From: Pseudonocardia sp.
GTDB taxonomy: Bacteria > Actinomycetota > Actinomycetes > Mycobacteriales > Pseudonocardiaceae
Length of the DNA: 62,756 bases
Reading direction: 5' to 3'
Assembly: GCA_029263115.1 (NCBI GenBank)
Contig: JAJCYC010000081.1
Span: forward strand, 1 to 62,756
The position numbers and the translations under genes are program-made. Shown here piece after piece: positions 17,598-27,704 of this stretch (within the stretch, counting starts at the first letter, position 1; every line of letters begins with the position of its first letter). Below the pieces are notes generated by a model that was given only the letters and a program-made list of their open reading frames with translations, was not told where the DNA came from and did no database searches.

Positions 17598-20001
17598 CCG
17601 GCGCGGCGACGGCCCTGACGGCCATGGCGACGGCCGTATCGCCGGCCCCGCTCACCGGCGAGCGCGCGGCGCACGTGTTCGGCGACATCGGTGTCCTCGA
17701 CGAGCAGGCGGTCCGGCTGGCCGTGCTCGTCGACCCACGGTTCCTGGCCGAGTGCGGCTGGGAACCGGCCGGCCAGATTCTGGCCCCGCCAGCGGATCAC
17801 CCGCAGCTCGGGTGGACGCCACCGGTCGGCCCGGCCCGGGCGGCCGTGACGGGCTGCGTGGTGCCGGGCTGCTCGCGACCGCCGGGCTCGCACGGGCTGT
17901 GCCGCGCGCACCGGTCGCGCCAGATGCTGCGCGGGATCTCGGTGGACGAGTTCGCCGCCGACCCGGCACGCCGCGCCCTGGCCCGGTTCGGCCCCTGCCT
18001 GGTCACCGCCTGTCCCCGCGACCGCTCCGGCGGGCGCGTCGCCTACTGCGAACCGCACCAGATCAGGTGGACCCGCGACCGCAGGGCCGACCCCGGGTCC
18101 GACGAGGCCCGCTGGCGGCGCACCACCTCCCCGGTCGTGGTCACCGGCCAGCTGAGCCTGGCCGGGATGCCACCGCTGATCACCGCCCAGGTGCTCTACG
18201 GCCTGCAACAGCGCACCCGGTCCGGAGCCACACCCGCGTGCAGATGCTGCGGATGGTCGTGGAAGACCTGCGCCACGCGCAGGCCGACTCCGTGCACGCC
18301 ACTGCCCGGCGGCCCGGGGCGGAGCGGGAGAAGCGCACGCTGCTGACCGCGCTGGCCCGCCACGCCGCACTCGCGCTCGGCGACCCGGAAACCGAGAAGG
18401 CCAAGGACGTGTGGGAGCTGGCGGTGTTCGGGCTGCGCGGACGACTGAACTTCACCGCGATTTCCCAGCCCTGGCTGCGCGAGGCGGCCAAGCGGTGGGC
18501 CGCAGACGAGCTACCGCGCCGGCGCGGTGACGGCGCCGCCAGCGTGCTGCGCAGCCTGCTCGCCGGCGTGGTGCGCCTGTCGCAGAGCCTGCGCGGCAGC
18601 CGCACCGACCACGGCGAGCACCCGGCCCTGCTCGGGCGCGGCGACATCGAATCGTTCCTGCACCGGATGAGCTACCTGGTCTCGACCGGCGAGTGCAGCC
18701 CCGAGCTTCGGGCCAAGACCTGCCGGGATGTCAAGCGGATCCTCGGCCGGATACGCGCGCTCGGGCTGACCCGCCCCGGCGGCCCCGCCGCCGGGCTGGG
18801 CTGCGACTTCACCCTCGCCTGCGGCGACATCCCGGCCGAACCCGAACGCGGCGATCCCTGCCGCGACCTGCCAGCGGCGATCATGGCGCAGCTGTGTGAG
18901 CAGCTACCGGTGCTGCAACGCGGACCGTCGGGCCGCGAGATCCGGGTCGCGGTCGAGCTGCTCATGGACACCGGACGGCGACCCGCCGAGATCCTGCGCC
19001 TGCCCTTCGACTGCCTGACCCGCGACCCGGACGGGGCGGCCGTGCTGATCTATGACAACCACAAGCGGGACCGCCGCGAGCGCCGGCTGCCGATCAGCCA
19101 GGCCACCGCCGCAGTGATCACCACCCAGCAGCAGCGAGTCCGGGAACGTTTCCCCGACACCCCGCTCGCCGAACTGGTCCTGCTCCCGTCCCCGCACGCC
19201 AACCCCACCGGGGCCAAGTCGCTCAGCGGTGGCCTGCTCGACCTGCGCCACCGCGACTGGGTCGACCAGCTCCCGGTCCTGCGCCGCGAGGACGGCACCG
19301 AGTTCGACCGGGCCAAGATCGTGCCCTACGCCTATCGGCACACCTACGCCCAACGCCACGCCGACGCCGGGATCGCCGTCGACGTGCTGTCCAAGCTCCT
19401 TGATCACCGCACCCTCGAGGTCACCCGCCGGTACTACCGGGTCGGGGAGCAGCGTCGCCGCGCCGCCGTCGACACGGTGACCGCGCACAGCTTCGACCGG
19501 CACGGCAACCGGCTCTGGCGCGACGCCCACGCTCTGCTGGACTCCGAGCACGCCCGCTACGCGGTCGGCGACGTCGCTGTCCCCTACGGCCGCTGCACCG
19601 AGCCATCCAACGTGAAAGCCGGCGGTGGGGCCTGCCCCGTGCGGTTCCGCTGCGCCGGTTGCGACCACTTCCGCACCGACGTCTCGCACCTGCCCGAGCT
19701 GACCGGCTACCTCGACGACCTGCTGCGCACCCGCGAACGGCTCGCCGCCACCATCGACGGGATCGACGAGTGGGCCCGTGCCGACGCCACCCCCAGCACC
19801 GAGGAGATCACCCGAATCCGACGGCTGATCCACCGCATCAACGGTGACATCGCCGGCCTCGAGGCGCTCGAACGAGCCCAGATCGACGACGCCGTCGCCG
19901 TGGTCCGCCGGCACCGCGCCGCCCACACCGTTGCGCTCGGCCTGCCCACCGTCCGGGCCGCCGCACCCGCCCCCCTGACCGCGCCGGAGGCCACCGCGTG
20001 A
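17594..20001 (+). CDS. tnpB: large tyrosine recombinase, TnpB-like, with one frameshift
   Basis: About 800 residues once joined. The first part (GTG 17,594) has a Cys/His-rich region (GCVVPGCSRPPGSHGLCRAH), probably a zinc-binding module. The frame breaks near 18,228: VLYGLQQRTRSGA in one frame continues as HTRVQMLRMVVEDLR in the next. The catalytic domain follows: DTGRRPAEILRLPFDC, YAYRHTYAQRH, LLDHRTLEVTRRYYRV. A second cluster (GRCTEPSNVKAGGGACP, then RCAGCDHF) and a helical tail complete it. Size and layout match Tn554 TnpB. The single missing base could be a sequencing error, since everything else is intact. Confidence 0.85.
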
Positions 20002-20591
20002 ACACCAGCACCGTCACCGACGAGCACACCGGCGCCTCCGCGGCAGCGCCCAACAGGCGAGTCCAGCCCATGCTCGACGGCCGCAACGCCGACAGCGCCC
20101 GCCGTCGCCGGCGCGTCCTGGCCGCGCTCGACCGCAGGACCGCCGAGGGCGCCGAGATCAGTGTGTCCGCGATCGCCCGGGCCGCCGGGGTCGACCGCAG
20201 CTTCCTCTACCGCCACCGCGACCTGCTCGAGAAGATCCATGCCCTGGCCGCCGAGCCCCCAGCCACCAGCGAGCGCCCCGGCCCGGCGGTCACCCGAGCC
20301 TCGCTGCAGGCCGACCTGCTTGCCGCCCACGAACGCGCCGCCCGGCTCCACGGCCGAGTCCAGCACCTCGAACGCCGACTCTCCGACGCGCTCGGCGAGC
20401 GCGCCTGGCACGCCTCCGGGCTCGGCGCCCCCGCCGACATCGACGCCCTCCACCAGCAGATCACCCGGCTCGAGCAGCAGGTCATCGACCTGGGCCTGCA
20501 GCTCGCCGAACGCGACGCCGACCTCGCCGCCGCCCGCGCCACCAACCGCGAGTTCATGGCCCGCATCAACGCTTCCCACCCCACCAGGTGA
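19998..20591 (+). CDS. tnpC: TnpC-like accessory protein (DUF6262 type)
   Basis: 197 residues from GTG 19,998, which overlaps the tnpB stop by 4 bp. The N-terminal third has a helix-turn-helix resembling TetR proteins (ISVSAIARAAGVDRSFLYRHRDLLEKI). The rest is a long coiled coil (HLERRLSDALGER, then LHQQITRLEQQVIDLGLQLAERDADLAAA). In Tn554 the third protein affects frequency and orientation of insertion. Position, overlap and architecture support the assignment. Confidence 0.8.
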   Translation: MNTSTVTDEHTGASAAAPNRRVQPMLDGRNADSARRRRRVLAALDRRTAEGAEISVSAIARAAGVDRSFLYRHRDLLEKIHALAAEPPATSERPGPAVTRASLQADLLAAHERAARLHGRVQHLERRLSDALGERAWHASGLGAPADIDALHQQITRLEQQVIDLGLQLAERDADLAAARATNREFMARINASHPTR

Positions 20592-20714
20592 ACCCCCGCG
20601 AGCCCACTTGCACCACACCCGTCGCGCTCGCTAGCGTTCCCCGCATCAGCATCTGAGCTGCGCAAACGCGGAGAATCTGCCTTCGCGACAGGGTCTCACC
20701 CCTGGAGAAGCATC
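20592..20714. other. noncoding right end of the Tn554-like element
   Basis: About 120 bp between the tnpC stop and the resumption of the interrupted transposase. It should hold recombinase-binding sites for the right end. No clear long repeat with the left end (16,274-16,406) was found by eye. Confidence 0.5.
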
Positions 20715-21071
20715 CGGCTGTTCAAGCAGACACTCGGCTGGACCGCGCCGAAGATCCGTACTCCGGCCGCGGCGGACCGCTGGACCTGGCTGATCATCGC
20801 CGCGCACACCCAGCTACGGCTGGCCCGCCCCCTCACGGTCGATCTCCGCCGCCCCTGGGAGAGACCCGCCGACCCGGCCCGACTGACCCCGGCCCGGGTC
20901 CGTCGCGGGTTTCGCCACCTCCGAGCGAACACCAGCCGCCCCGCCGCCGCACCGAAACCCAGCCGACCCGGCCCCGGGCGGCCATCCGGCTCCCGCAATC
21001 GACACCGCGCCACCCGCCACGACGTCGGCAAACACGCCGCCACGGCTACAAGCAGCGCCGCCCGAGGTTAA
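20715..21071 (+). pseudogene. DDE-type transposase, 3' part (118 codons)
   Basis: Continues the frame of the 5' part: RLFKQTLGWTAPKIRTP, then DRWTWLIIAAHTQLRLAR, then a basic Pro-rich tail ending at TAA 21,069-21,071 inside the right terminal repeat. WTWLIIAAHTQLRLAR matches the conserved C-terminal segment of NF041680-type transposases. It has no start of its own and is not expected to be translated separately. Confidence 0.8.
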
Positions 21072-21084
21072 AGATCAAGCTCAG
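21065..21084. repeat. right terminal inverted repeat and right CTCAG duplication
   Basis: The inverted repeat occupies 21,065-21,079 and the duplication 21,080-21,084. Together with the left end they define the outer insertion sequence. Confidence 0.85.
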
Positions 21085-21147
21085 GCGGGCGAGCCGGTCG
21101 AGCCGGGTGGCTGTCAGGAGCCGGGCAACTGCGGCCGCACGGGACAT
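21080..21147 (-). pseudogene. polysaccharide deacetylase, first 22 codons, separated by the insertion
   Basis: From ATG 21,147 the frame reads MSRAAAVARLLTATRLDRLARL and then meets the target duplication. Joined to 15,044 across the element it continues S-WRGLLVLNYHRIG with no frame change. The 5' end of the deacetylase therefore lies here, 6 kb from its body. The true MFS stop is about 60 bp upstream. Confidence 0.75.
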
Positions 21148-21207
21148 CACACGCTGACTGTGTCATGGGCAGGTCTCGTTCCGACCGGACCCATCCTGCG
21201 GTCTCTG

Positions 21208-22467
21208 TCAACGGTCGGCCGCGGCCGGTGACGGTGTCGTCCCGCCTGGCCGCGACCGACCGTAGGAGCGGTCAGCGGTGCGCGCTGCCGTCCAAGGCGA
21301 CGCTGTCGGGCTGTGGCGCAGCGGCGGATCCGGTCGGTGGGATGCATGGCGGAGCAGGGTGGCGGCCAGGATGGCGCCGACCGCTGCGATGACCGCCGGG
21401 TGACGGCACCGGCGTTGAGGCCGCTGGAGATGGCATCGCGGGCCGCAGCCAGTAGCGGCGCGCTGAGGTCGCCGGGGAGTTGCCCGGCGGCGGCAACGGC
21501 ATTGTCGAGGCTCTCCCGGGCGGTGGCGTCGGCGTCCGCGGGCAGGCCGGTGGGCAGGGTGGTGGCGATCCGACTGGTGTAGACGGCCGCGCCGATGCTG
21601 CCGATGATCGCGACACCGAGTGAGATGCCGAGGTCGTTGACGGTGGATGCGAGCCCGCCGGCTGCTCCGGCCTTCTCCGGGGGCACGGAACCGACGACCA
21701 TGTCGGTGGTCAGAGCCATGGAGGGAGCCACGGCGGGGTAGAGGACGACGAAGCCGGCGATGAGCAAGGGCAGGCGGTGGCGGCGTCGACCTGGGTGAAC
21801 ATCAGGTACCCGAGGACCTGGATGGCGAGGCCGGTGGCGATCACGTTGCCGGGGCGGAAGCGGCGGGCAATGATCGGCGAGCTGGTGGCGACGACGATCA
21901 GCACCAGCGCCGCAGGCAGGATCGCGAACCCGGTCTGGATCGGGGAGAGTCCCTTCACCAGCTGCAGGAACTGGGTGAACATCAGGTACACCCCGCCCAG
22001 CCCGGTGGCCGAGAGGATGAACACTCCCAGAGCGCCGCTGACGGTGCGGTTGCGGAACAGGCGCACGTCGAGCCCCTCCCTGCGCCGTCGAGCGCAGCTG
22101 GCGCAACACGAACCAGATCCGGAATCCGATACCGATCGCGATGGATCCCGCGGAGTTGGCGGGCGCCGCTCCGGTGGCGAGGGACTTGATGCCATAGATC
22201 AGCGGCAGGAGCGTGGCCAGCAGCAGCAGCGCGCTGAAGATGTCGAGCCTGGTCGACTGCCCGCCGTGGTGGCGCGGCAGCAGCAGGGGTGCGCCGATCA
22301 CGACGACAGCCATGACCGGGACGGCGACCAGGGACGTCGCGCGCCAGGGCCAGCAACAGGACGGTCAGCATCATGAACAGTAGCAGGGACGGCAGGACCA
22401 GCAGGCCCAACGCCATCCACTCCCTGCGCCCGGCGAGTGGCTCGGCCGGGCTGGTTGCCGAGGACAT
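21208..22467 (-). pseudogene. DHA2/EmrB-QacA-type MFS drug exporter, internally deleted and frameshifted
   Basis: The start is ATG 22,467 with GGAG at 5 nt, followed by REWMALGLLVLPSLLLFMMLTVLLLAL, the first helix of 14-helix MFS exporters. The next recognisable sequence, SLVAVPVMAVVVIGAPLLLP, belongs some 130 residues later in this family, so helices 2-5 are missing. Further segments in three frames follow: LFRNRTVSGALG, then PIQTGFAILPAALVLIVV, then TTDMVVGSVPPEKAGAAGGL with NDLGISLGVAIIGS, then VIAAVGAILAATLLRHAS. At least three frame changes occur. The large deletion cannot be a simple base-calling error. It would have been the first gene of an operon with the deacetylase. Confidence 0.75.
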
Positions 22468-22654
22468 CGGCACTCCTCTCCTCGTCGTCGTCCGAACGCG
22501 CGTGCGCGCCGGTGACGGCAGTGGATCGTGCTGATACCCTAACGGGGTTGCGGTTTGTGCCGGACGGGGCGAGGGTATCGACGGTCAACGCCGGGTGATG
22601 AGCTGCGCGCCGCCGTCGATCGGGGCATCCGCTCCACGTGGCGAGGCAGGCAGC

Positions 22655-22689
22655 GCCCACGGTCGTCGCCGTGGGCGGCGACCGTGGGC
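22655..22689 (-). terminator. strong hairpin after copA
   Basis: A perfect 11-bp stem, GCCCACGGTCG / CGACCGTGGGC, with a 13-nt loop, 13 bp beyond the copA stop. It lacks a U-run, as is common in high-GC actinomycetes. It probably ends the csoR-copA transcript. Confidence 0.6.
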
Positions 22690-22701
22690 GGCGGCGTTCG
22701 G

Positions 22702-25020
22702 TCAGTGGGCGGCAGCGGTCTCCCTGTCGCGAGCCAGCGGTGCCGGGCCGGTGGCGTCGATCGCGCGGGATCGGAAGCGTCGCAGTCGCAGGCTGTTGGC
22801 GACCACGAACGCCGAGCTGAGCGCCATCGCGGCGCCGGCGATCATCGGGTTGAGCAGTCCCACCGCGGCCAGGGGCAGGGCGGCGACGTTGTAGGCGAAC
22901 GCCCAGAACAGGTTGCCCTTGATCGTTCCCAGCGTGCTCCTCGCCAGGCGGATCGCGTCGGGCACCGCGCGCAGGTCCCCGCGGACCAGTGTGATGTCGC
23001 CGGCCTCGATGGCGACGTCGGCGCCGGTGCCCATGGCCAGGCCGAGGTCGGCCTGGGCGAGCGCGGCGGCATCGTTCACCCCGTCGCCGACCATGGCGAC
23101 GACCCTGCCCTGGTCCTGCAGCCGTCTCACGACGTCGAGCTTGTCGGCGGGCAGCACCTCGGCGATCACGGTGTCGGGTCCCGGGTCGATCCCGACCTGC
23201 TCGCCAACGGCACGTGCGGTCGCCGAGTTGTCCCCGGTGAGCAGGATCGGGGTCAGGCCAAGGTCACGCAGCTGTGCGATGGCCTGGGCGGAGGTGGGCT
23301 TGACGGTGTCGGCGACGACGAGCACGGCGCGCGGGGCCCCGTCCCAGGCGACGGCCACCGCCGTGCGCCCGTCGGCGTCGGCGGCCGCCTTGGCCGCGGC
23401 CAGGTCGGCGGTCAGGGGCTGGCTCCACCGCTCCAGCAGCGCCGGGCGCCCGACGAGCACGGCATGGCCGTCGACCACACCCTGCACGCCCAGTCCCGGC
23501 ACGTTGACGAAGTCCTCGACCGCGGGCAGCGCGCCGATCCTCTCGGTCGCGCCGCGGGCGACGGCGGTGGCGATCGGGTGTTCGGAGGCGTTCTCCAGCG
23601 CCCCGGCGAGCCGCAGGACCTGGTGCTCGTCGACCCCGTCCGCGTGCACCGCGACGAGCGACATCTGCCCGGTCGTGACGGTGCCGGTCTTGTCGAGCAC
23701 GACGGTGTCGATGCGCCGGGTGGACTCCAGCACCTCCGGGCCCTTGATGAGGATGCCCATCTGCTCGCCGCGGCCGGTGCCGACGAGCAGCGCGGTCGGC
23801 GTGGCGAGGCCCAGCGCGCAGGGGCAGGCGATGATCAGCACGGCGACGGCGGCGGTGAACGCGGCGGCTGCGCCGGCCCCGGTGCCCAGCCAGAAGCCCA
23901 GCGTCATGGCGGCCAGCGCGATGACGATCGGCACGAACACCCCGGATATCCGGTCGGCCAGGCGCTGGACCTCGGCCTTGCCGTTCTGGGCGTCCTCGAC
24001 CAGGCGCGCCATCTGGGCGAGTTGGGTGTCGGTACCGATCCGGGTGGCGCGCACCACGAGCCGCCCGCCCGCGTTGACCGTCGCGCCGGTGACGGTGTCC
24101 CCGGCCGACACCTCGACCGGGACGGACTCGCCGGTCAGCATGGAGGCGTCCACCGCGGAGCTGCCCTCCTCGACGACCCCGTCGGTGGCGATCTTCTCCC
24201 CGGGCCGCACGACGAACCGGTCACCGACGGCGAGCTGTTCGGTGGGGATCCGCGCCTCGGTCCCGTTGCGGAGCACCGCGACGTCCTTGGCCCCGAGCTC
24301 GAGCAGCGCGCGCAGCGCGGCACCGGCGCGGCGCTTGGACCGTGCCTCGAAGTAGCGTCCGGCGAGGATGAAGGTCGTGACGCCCGCGGCGACCTCCAGG
24401 TAGATGTTCGCGGCGCCGTCACCGCGGGCGATGGTCAGCTCGAAGGCGTGGGTCATCCCCGGCTCGCCCGCGGTGCCGAACAGCAGCGCCCACAGCGACC
24501 AGCCGAACGCGGCCAGCACACCGACCGAGATCAAGGTGTCCATGGTGGCCGCGGCGTGGCGCAGGTTGGCCAGCGCGGCGCGGTGGAACGGCCACGCCGC
24601 CCACACCACGACCGGCCCGGCCAGCGCCAGGGAGATCCACTGCCAGTAGGTGAACTGCAGGGCCGGGACCATCGCCATCGCGACGATCGGGACCGACAGG
24701 ACGGTGCTGGTGACCAGCCGGTCGCGCAGCGACCGCGTCGGGTCCGCGTCGACGGCCGCGTCGGCGTCGGCCACCGGCGGGCGGGGCAGCTCGGCGCGGT
24801 AGCCGGCCGCCTCGACCTGCGCCACGAGCGCGGCGGGGTCGACGCCGTCGGGGGCGGTGACCCGGGCCTTCTCGGTGGCGTAGTTGACCGTGGCGGTGAC
24901 GCCGTCGAGCTTGTTGAGCTTGCGCTCGATCCGGTTCGCGCACGACGCGCAGGTCATCCCGCTGATCGCGAGCTCGATGTCGGTGACGGGGGCGCCCTCG
25001 GGCGCGCTGGTGGTGCTCAT
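22702..25020 (-). CDS. copA: copper-exporting P1B-type ATPase
   Basis: 772 residues. An N-terminal HMA domain with MTCASC (~22-27), the first membrane helices, the actuator TGES loop ([12 protein letters not shown]), the CPC ion motif in CPCALG (~398), the phosphorylation site DKTGT (~440), an HP locus motif in [10 protein letters not shown], and GDGVND (~644). It pumps Cu(I) out of the cytoplasm using ATP. The ATG at 25,020 has GGAGGAG four bases upstream; the longer frame to 25,683 is shadow. It is the last gene of csoR-copZ-copC-like-copA and is completely intact. The MNxxS-type final helices fit Cu(I) specificity. Confidence 0.95.
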   Translation of the reverse strand: MSTTSAPEGAPVTDIELAISGMTCASCANRIERKLNKLDGVTATVNYATEKARVTAPDGVDPAALVAQVEAAGYRAELPRPPVADADAAVDADPTRSLRDRLVTSTVLSVPIVAMAMVPALQFTYWQWISLALAGPVVVWAAWPFHRAALANLRHAAATMDTLISVGVLAAFGWSLWALLFGTAGEPGMTHAFELTIARGDGAANIYLEVAAGVTTFILAGRYFEARSKRRAGAALRALLELGAKDVAVLRNGTEARIPTEQLAVGDRFVVRPGEKIATDGVVEEGSSAVDASMLTGESVPVEVSAGDTVTGATVNAGGRLVVRATRIGTDTQLAQMARLVEDAQNGKAEVQRLADRISGVFVPIVIALAAMTLGFWLGTGAGAAAAFTAAVAVLIIACPCALGLATPTALLVGTGRGEQMGILIKGPEVLESTRRIDTVVLDKTGTVTTGQMSLVAVHADGVDEHQVLRLAGALENASEHPIATAVARGATERIGALPAVEDFVNVPGLGVQGVVDGHAVLVGRPALLERWSQPLTADLAAAKAAADADGRTAVAVAWDGAPRAVLVVADTVKPTSAQAIAQLRDLGLTPILLTGDNSATARAVGEQVGIDPGPDTVIAEVLPADKLDVVRRLQDQGRVVAMVGDGVNDAAALAQADLGLAMGTGADVAIEAGDITLVRGDLRAVPDAIRLARSTLGTIKGNLFWAFAYNVAALPLAAVGLLNPMIAGAAMALSSAFVVANSLRLRRFRSRAIDATGPAPLARDRETAAAH

Positions 25021-25040
25021 AGTCTCCTCCTTCGCCCGAA

Positions 25041-26053
25041 TCAGTGGCCGTGACCGTCGGCGTCGCGCGCCGGGGCGGTGTCGGGCGGGTCGGCGTGGGA
25101 CGGGACTGCGGACGGGTCTGCGGGCCCGGTGGGCACGGTGAGCTCCGCGGTGCGCACGACGCCGTCGTGCCGGAAGTCCAGGAACAGCCGGTAGCTGCCC
25201 GCGGTGGGCACCTCGGCGACGAACTCGACCTGCGGGCCGGCCGGGGTGGCGCCGCCCGGCGCGCCTGCGTCGATGCTCGCTCCGCCTGCGCTCGCCTCGG
25301 CGGGGTGCACGTGCAGGTAGGCCAGATCGCCCTCGCGCAGTGCGACCAGGTGCCCGTAGGCGGCCAGGTAGGGCTGCAGATCGGTCACCGGTGCACCGCC
25401 CCGGCTCACGGTCAGCGTGACCGCAGATGCCTGACCGGCGACCAGGTCGCCGGACAGCTCGACGGTGTAGCCGTCGACCTGCGCGGTGCGGCTCGGGGCG
25501 TGCGTGACCGGCTCGAACACGCCGGGCGCGGCGAGGTCGACGCCGAGGGTGGTGGCCTCGCCGCCGGTGGGGGTGAGTCGGCGAAGGCCCGGTAGGAGCC
25601 GGCCGATGCCGCCGTGAACGGGACCGACCAGGTGCCGTCGGGCGCCATCTCGGGGTGGACGTGCTGGAAGTCGGTGGTGTCACGGCGCACGACGATCAGG
25701 TGCATCCGCTTGTCGTGCTCGACGTCGAACGCGGTGACCGGGGCCCCGTCGGGACCGGTGATGGCGAACGAGAAGGTGTCGGGCGTGGTCGGGGTGAGCG
25801 TCGGGTCGGTGGGCGTGAGGGTGTAGCCGCCCCTGCTCGACGCCAGCCCCGCGGGCTGGTCTGCGGTCTCCGGGACGGTGCCGCCGTGGGTGTCCCCGTG
25901 TCCGGCGCTCCCAGCGCCGGGCGCACCGTGCCCGGCCGCGTCCGCGGTGGCGAGGGTGGTGAGGGGACCGACAGCGGAGCCGGTCGCGAACGCTCCTGCG
26001 ACGGCCACGGCGAGCGCCGCACCGTAGGCGGAGAGCTTCGCGCTTACGTTCAT
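25041..26053 (-). CDS. secreted copper-associated protein with His/Met-rich β-domains (CopC-like), one frameshift
   Basis: About 335 residues across two frames. ATG 26,053 begins a signal peptide ([19 protein letters not shown]) and a His-rich stretch ([18 protein letters not shown]). A β-sandwich repeat follows, with [20 protein letters not shown] and HVHPEM. A second repeat in the next frame has [19 protein letters not shown] and [12 protein letters not shown]; the tail ends DADGHGH. One base is missing near 25,570, between YRAFADS and TPTGGEAT. The protein lies between copZ and copA, so a role in extracytoplasmic copper binding is likely. The HVHP repeats suit Cu(II). Confidence 0.7.
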
Positions 26054-26098
26054 GGTCCGTTCCCTGGTCGGGCGGCAGCGGATGCTGCCGAGTGGTGG

Positions 26099-26308
26099 CT
26101 ACGCGGCCGAGAGGTGGTAGCCGGCCTCCTCGACGGCGGCCCGGACGCGCGCCTCGTCGACCGGCGCGGTGCTGGTGACGGTGACCGCGCCGGTGGGCAG
26201 GTCGACCGCGACGTCGGTGACGCCCTCGAGCTCGCTGACCTCCTCGGTGACCGAGGCGACGCAGTGCTCACACGTCATCCCGGAGACGGTGTAGGTGGTC
26301 TGCCTCAT
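26099..26308 (-). CDS. copZ: copper chaperone, HMA domain
   Basis: A 69-residue single HMA domain: YTVSGMTCEHCVASV with Cys13 and Cys16 as the copper ligands, then a βαββαβ pattern. It carries Cu(I) in the cytoplasm and hands it to CopA or CsoR. It sits 31 bp after csoR and 45 bp before the secreted copper protein, all in one direction. The length is normal for the family. Confidence 0.93.
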   Translation of the reverse strand: MRQTTYTVSGMTCEHCVASVTEEVSELEGVTDVAVDLPTGAVTVTSTAPVDEARVRAAVEEAGYHLSAA

Positions 26309-26339
26309 GACGTGCCGCCATCCTTACTGGTGTGGGTGT

Positions 26340-26621
26340 TCAGGACCTGACGAGGCGGGCGATCGCGGCGCTGGCCTCGGCGACCTTCTCGTCGGCGATG
26401 GCCCCGCCCTCGGCCACGGCCTGGGTGACGCAGTGCTTGAGGTGCTCGTCGAGCAGTCCCAGCGCCACGGCCTCCAGCGCCTTGGTGACGGCCGAGACCT
26501 GGGTGAGGACGTCGATGCAGTACTTGTCGTCCTCGATCATCTTCGCGATGCCGCGCACCTGACCCTCGATGCGGCGCATCCGCTTGAGGTAGGCATCCTT
26601 GTCGCCTGCGTAGCCGTTCAT
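26340..26621 (-). CDS. csoR: copper-sensing repressor CsoR
   Basis: A 93-residue four-helix repressor. The Cu(I) ligands of the family are present: Cys35 (DKYCIDVL), His60 and Cys64 (EHLKHCV). KRMRRIEGQVRGI is the basic DNA-binding face. The ATG at 26,621 starts MNGYAGDKDAYL; the longer frame extends through the operator and is rejected. Cu(I) binding releases it from the pseudo-palindrome at 26,649-26,665. It heads the operon with copZ, the copC-like gene and copA. Confidence 0.95.
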   Translation of the reverse strand: MNGYAGDKDAYLKRMRRIEGQVRGIAKMIEDDKYCIDVLTQVSAVTKALEAVALGLLDEHLKHCVTQAVAEGGAIADEKVAEASAAIARLVRS

Positions 26622-26648
26622 GTCGGTCCTCTCGCCGGTGACAGAAAC

Positions 26649-26665
26649 ATACTCTAGGGGGGTAT
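26649..26665. promoter_or_regulatory. CsoR operator upstream of csoR
   Basis: ATACTCTAGGGGGGTAT, an interrupted palindrome with outer ATAC/GTAT and a G-rich centre, matching known CsoR boxes. It lies 28 bp before the csoR start, in the promoter position. A close relative occurs at 55,085. Confidence 0.8.
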
Positions 26666-26931
26666 AGCACACAACCCGGGACGCGGTCATCGGTGCCGCG
26701 GCCGTTCGGCGCGGAGGATCAGGGAAGCGGCTCCGACCGCCCTGCTTCGTCCGGTGAGGGACGACAGCCGGCGGCGCGATAGTCGCCTTCAGCTCGTCCA
26801 TGTACGGACGGGCGCATCCGAAGTCTCGCCAACAACGACGCAGGTTCTGCTCGCCGCCCACCTGCGCCGTTCGGCGACCGAGGTGGCGCACCGGCGACAC
26901 CACTCGACGCCTCCGTCCGTACCCTGGACGG

Positions 26932-27489
26932 GTGCGAGCGAGCCGAGGCGAGAACCAGGGCCGCACCCTGCTCGTGGCGGCGGTCTTCCTGGCGGTCGTC
27001 GTCGCCGTGGTGTCTGACCTTGCCGCGGGGGAGGCCGCGCTGCACGTCGCGTCGCTGGGCCTGGTCATCGGGGCGATGGCGGTGCTGCGAGTGTGGCTGG
27101 CCGGGCGTGACCGGGGGCTGCTGCAGGTCCTGAGCGGATGCGTCGTCGCGCAGCCGGCCGTGCACGCTGCCGTCAAGCTCGTGCCGCATGCGCCTCTGGA
27201 CCACGGGATCGGATCCGACATCGGTCGAGCCGATGTCGCGGTCACCGCTACGCAGCTCGTGATCGCTCTGTTGATCGTGGCCACAGTGTCCTTCGCCGAG
27301 CAGTTCTTGGCTCTGGTGTCCGGCGTCATCCGGGTCTGGGTGCTGCGGCTGCAGCTGACGGTTCCGAGCACCGGGCCCGATGCGCGCACCTGCCGACGGA
27401 CCCCGGAGCGGGCCCAGCTGTCGAGCCGCTACCGGCCGGTCGCCATGCGCAAGCGGGGCCCGCCGCACACGCAGGCCGCGGCGGCCTGA
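26932..27489 (+). CDS. four-helix membrane protein, QPVLHA family (paralogue 2)
   Basis: 185 residues from GTG 26,932 (VRASRGENQG). The four helices carry the family points: AVVSDLAAG, ALHVASLG, VVAQPAVHAAVKLVPH and SFAEQFLAL. It has QPAVHA where the others have QPVLHA. The C-terminal 50 residues are basic. No ribosome site is obvious, so the transcript may be leaderless. It lies divergent from csoR, about 270 bp away, which puts this copy directly beside the copper operon. Confidence 0.65.
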   Translation: MRASRGENQGRTLLVAAVFLAVVVAVVSDLAAGEAALHVASLGLVIGAMAVLRVWLAGRDRGLLQVLSGCVVAQPAVHAAVKLVPHAPLDHGIGSDIGRADVAVTATQLVIALLIVATVSFAEQFLALVSGVIRVWVLRLQLTVPSTGPDARTCRRTPERAQLSSRYRPVAMRKRGPPHTQAAAA

Positions 27490-27704
27490 GCAACTTCCGC
27501 CCCGCGCCCGACGGATCCGTCCTCACCGCGAACGACCTCACGGTCGGCGGCCGCCACCCCTGACGCGAGCGCTCCCGCGCCGCGGCCCTGTGCCGCGCCG
27601 TGGTCTCGACACTGCCCGCGCGCACACCGCTGGAGACCCATGCGCGAACCACCCCGACCGATCTGTGCCGCCCTCGTACCCGACCCCGGAAGGGCGGGAC
27701 AGCC

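Larger units (their letters stand above)
16274..20714 (+). mobile_element. Tn554-like element with three overlapping genes (tnpA-tnpB-tnpC type)
   Basis: The element of about 4.44 kb is defined by where the host transposase frame breaks (ACC TTC) and resumes (CGG CTG TTC); the crossover lies within the shared TCC. It has no terminal inverted repeats and no evident target duplication, as expected for Tn554-type elements moved by tyrosine recombinases. It carries two tyrosine recombinases and a small coiled-coil protein, overlapping by 4 bp each. No cargo gene is present. Confidence 0.8.
15050..21079 (+). mobile_element. insertion sequence with 15-bp inverted repeats, itself interrupted by a Tn554-like element
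   Basis: The ends are perfect 15-bp inverted repeats (CTTGATCTTTAACCT at 15,050-15,064, complement at 21,065-21,079) with a 5-bp duplication CTCAG. Inside is one transposase gene, cut by a 4.4-kb element. Without that insert the sequence is about 1.6 kb, the size of a simple insertion sequence. It inserted after codon 22 of a polysaccharide deacetylase gene on the opposite strand. Confidence 0.85.

Noticed and set aside
22555-25053. 832-codon plus-strand open frame opposite copA
   Set aside because: It is the antisense shadow of copA. Its residues are Gly/Asp/Arg/His-rich without domains, and copA explains the codon pattern.
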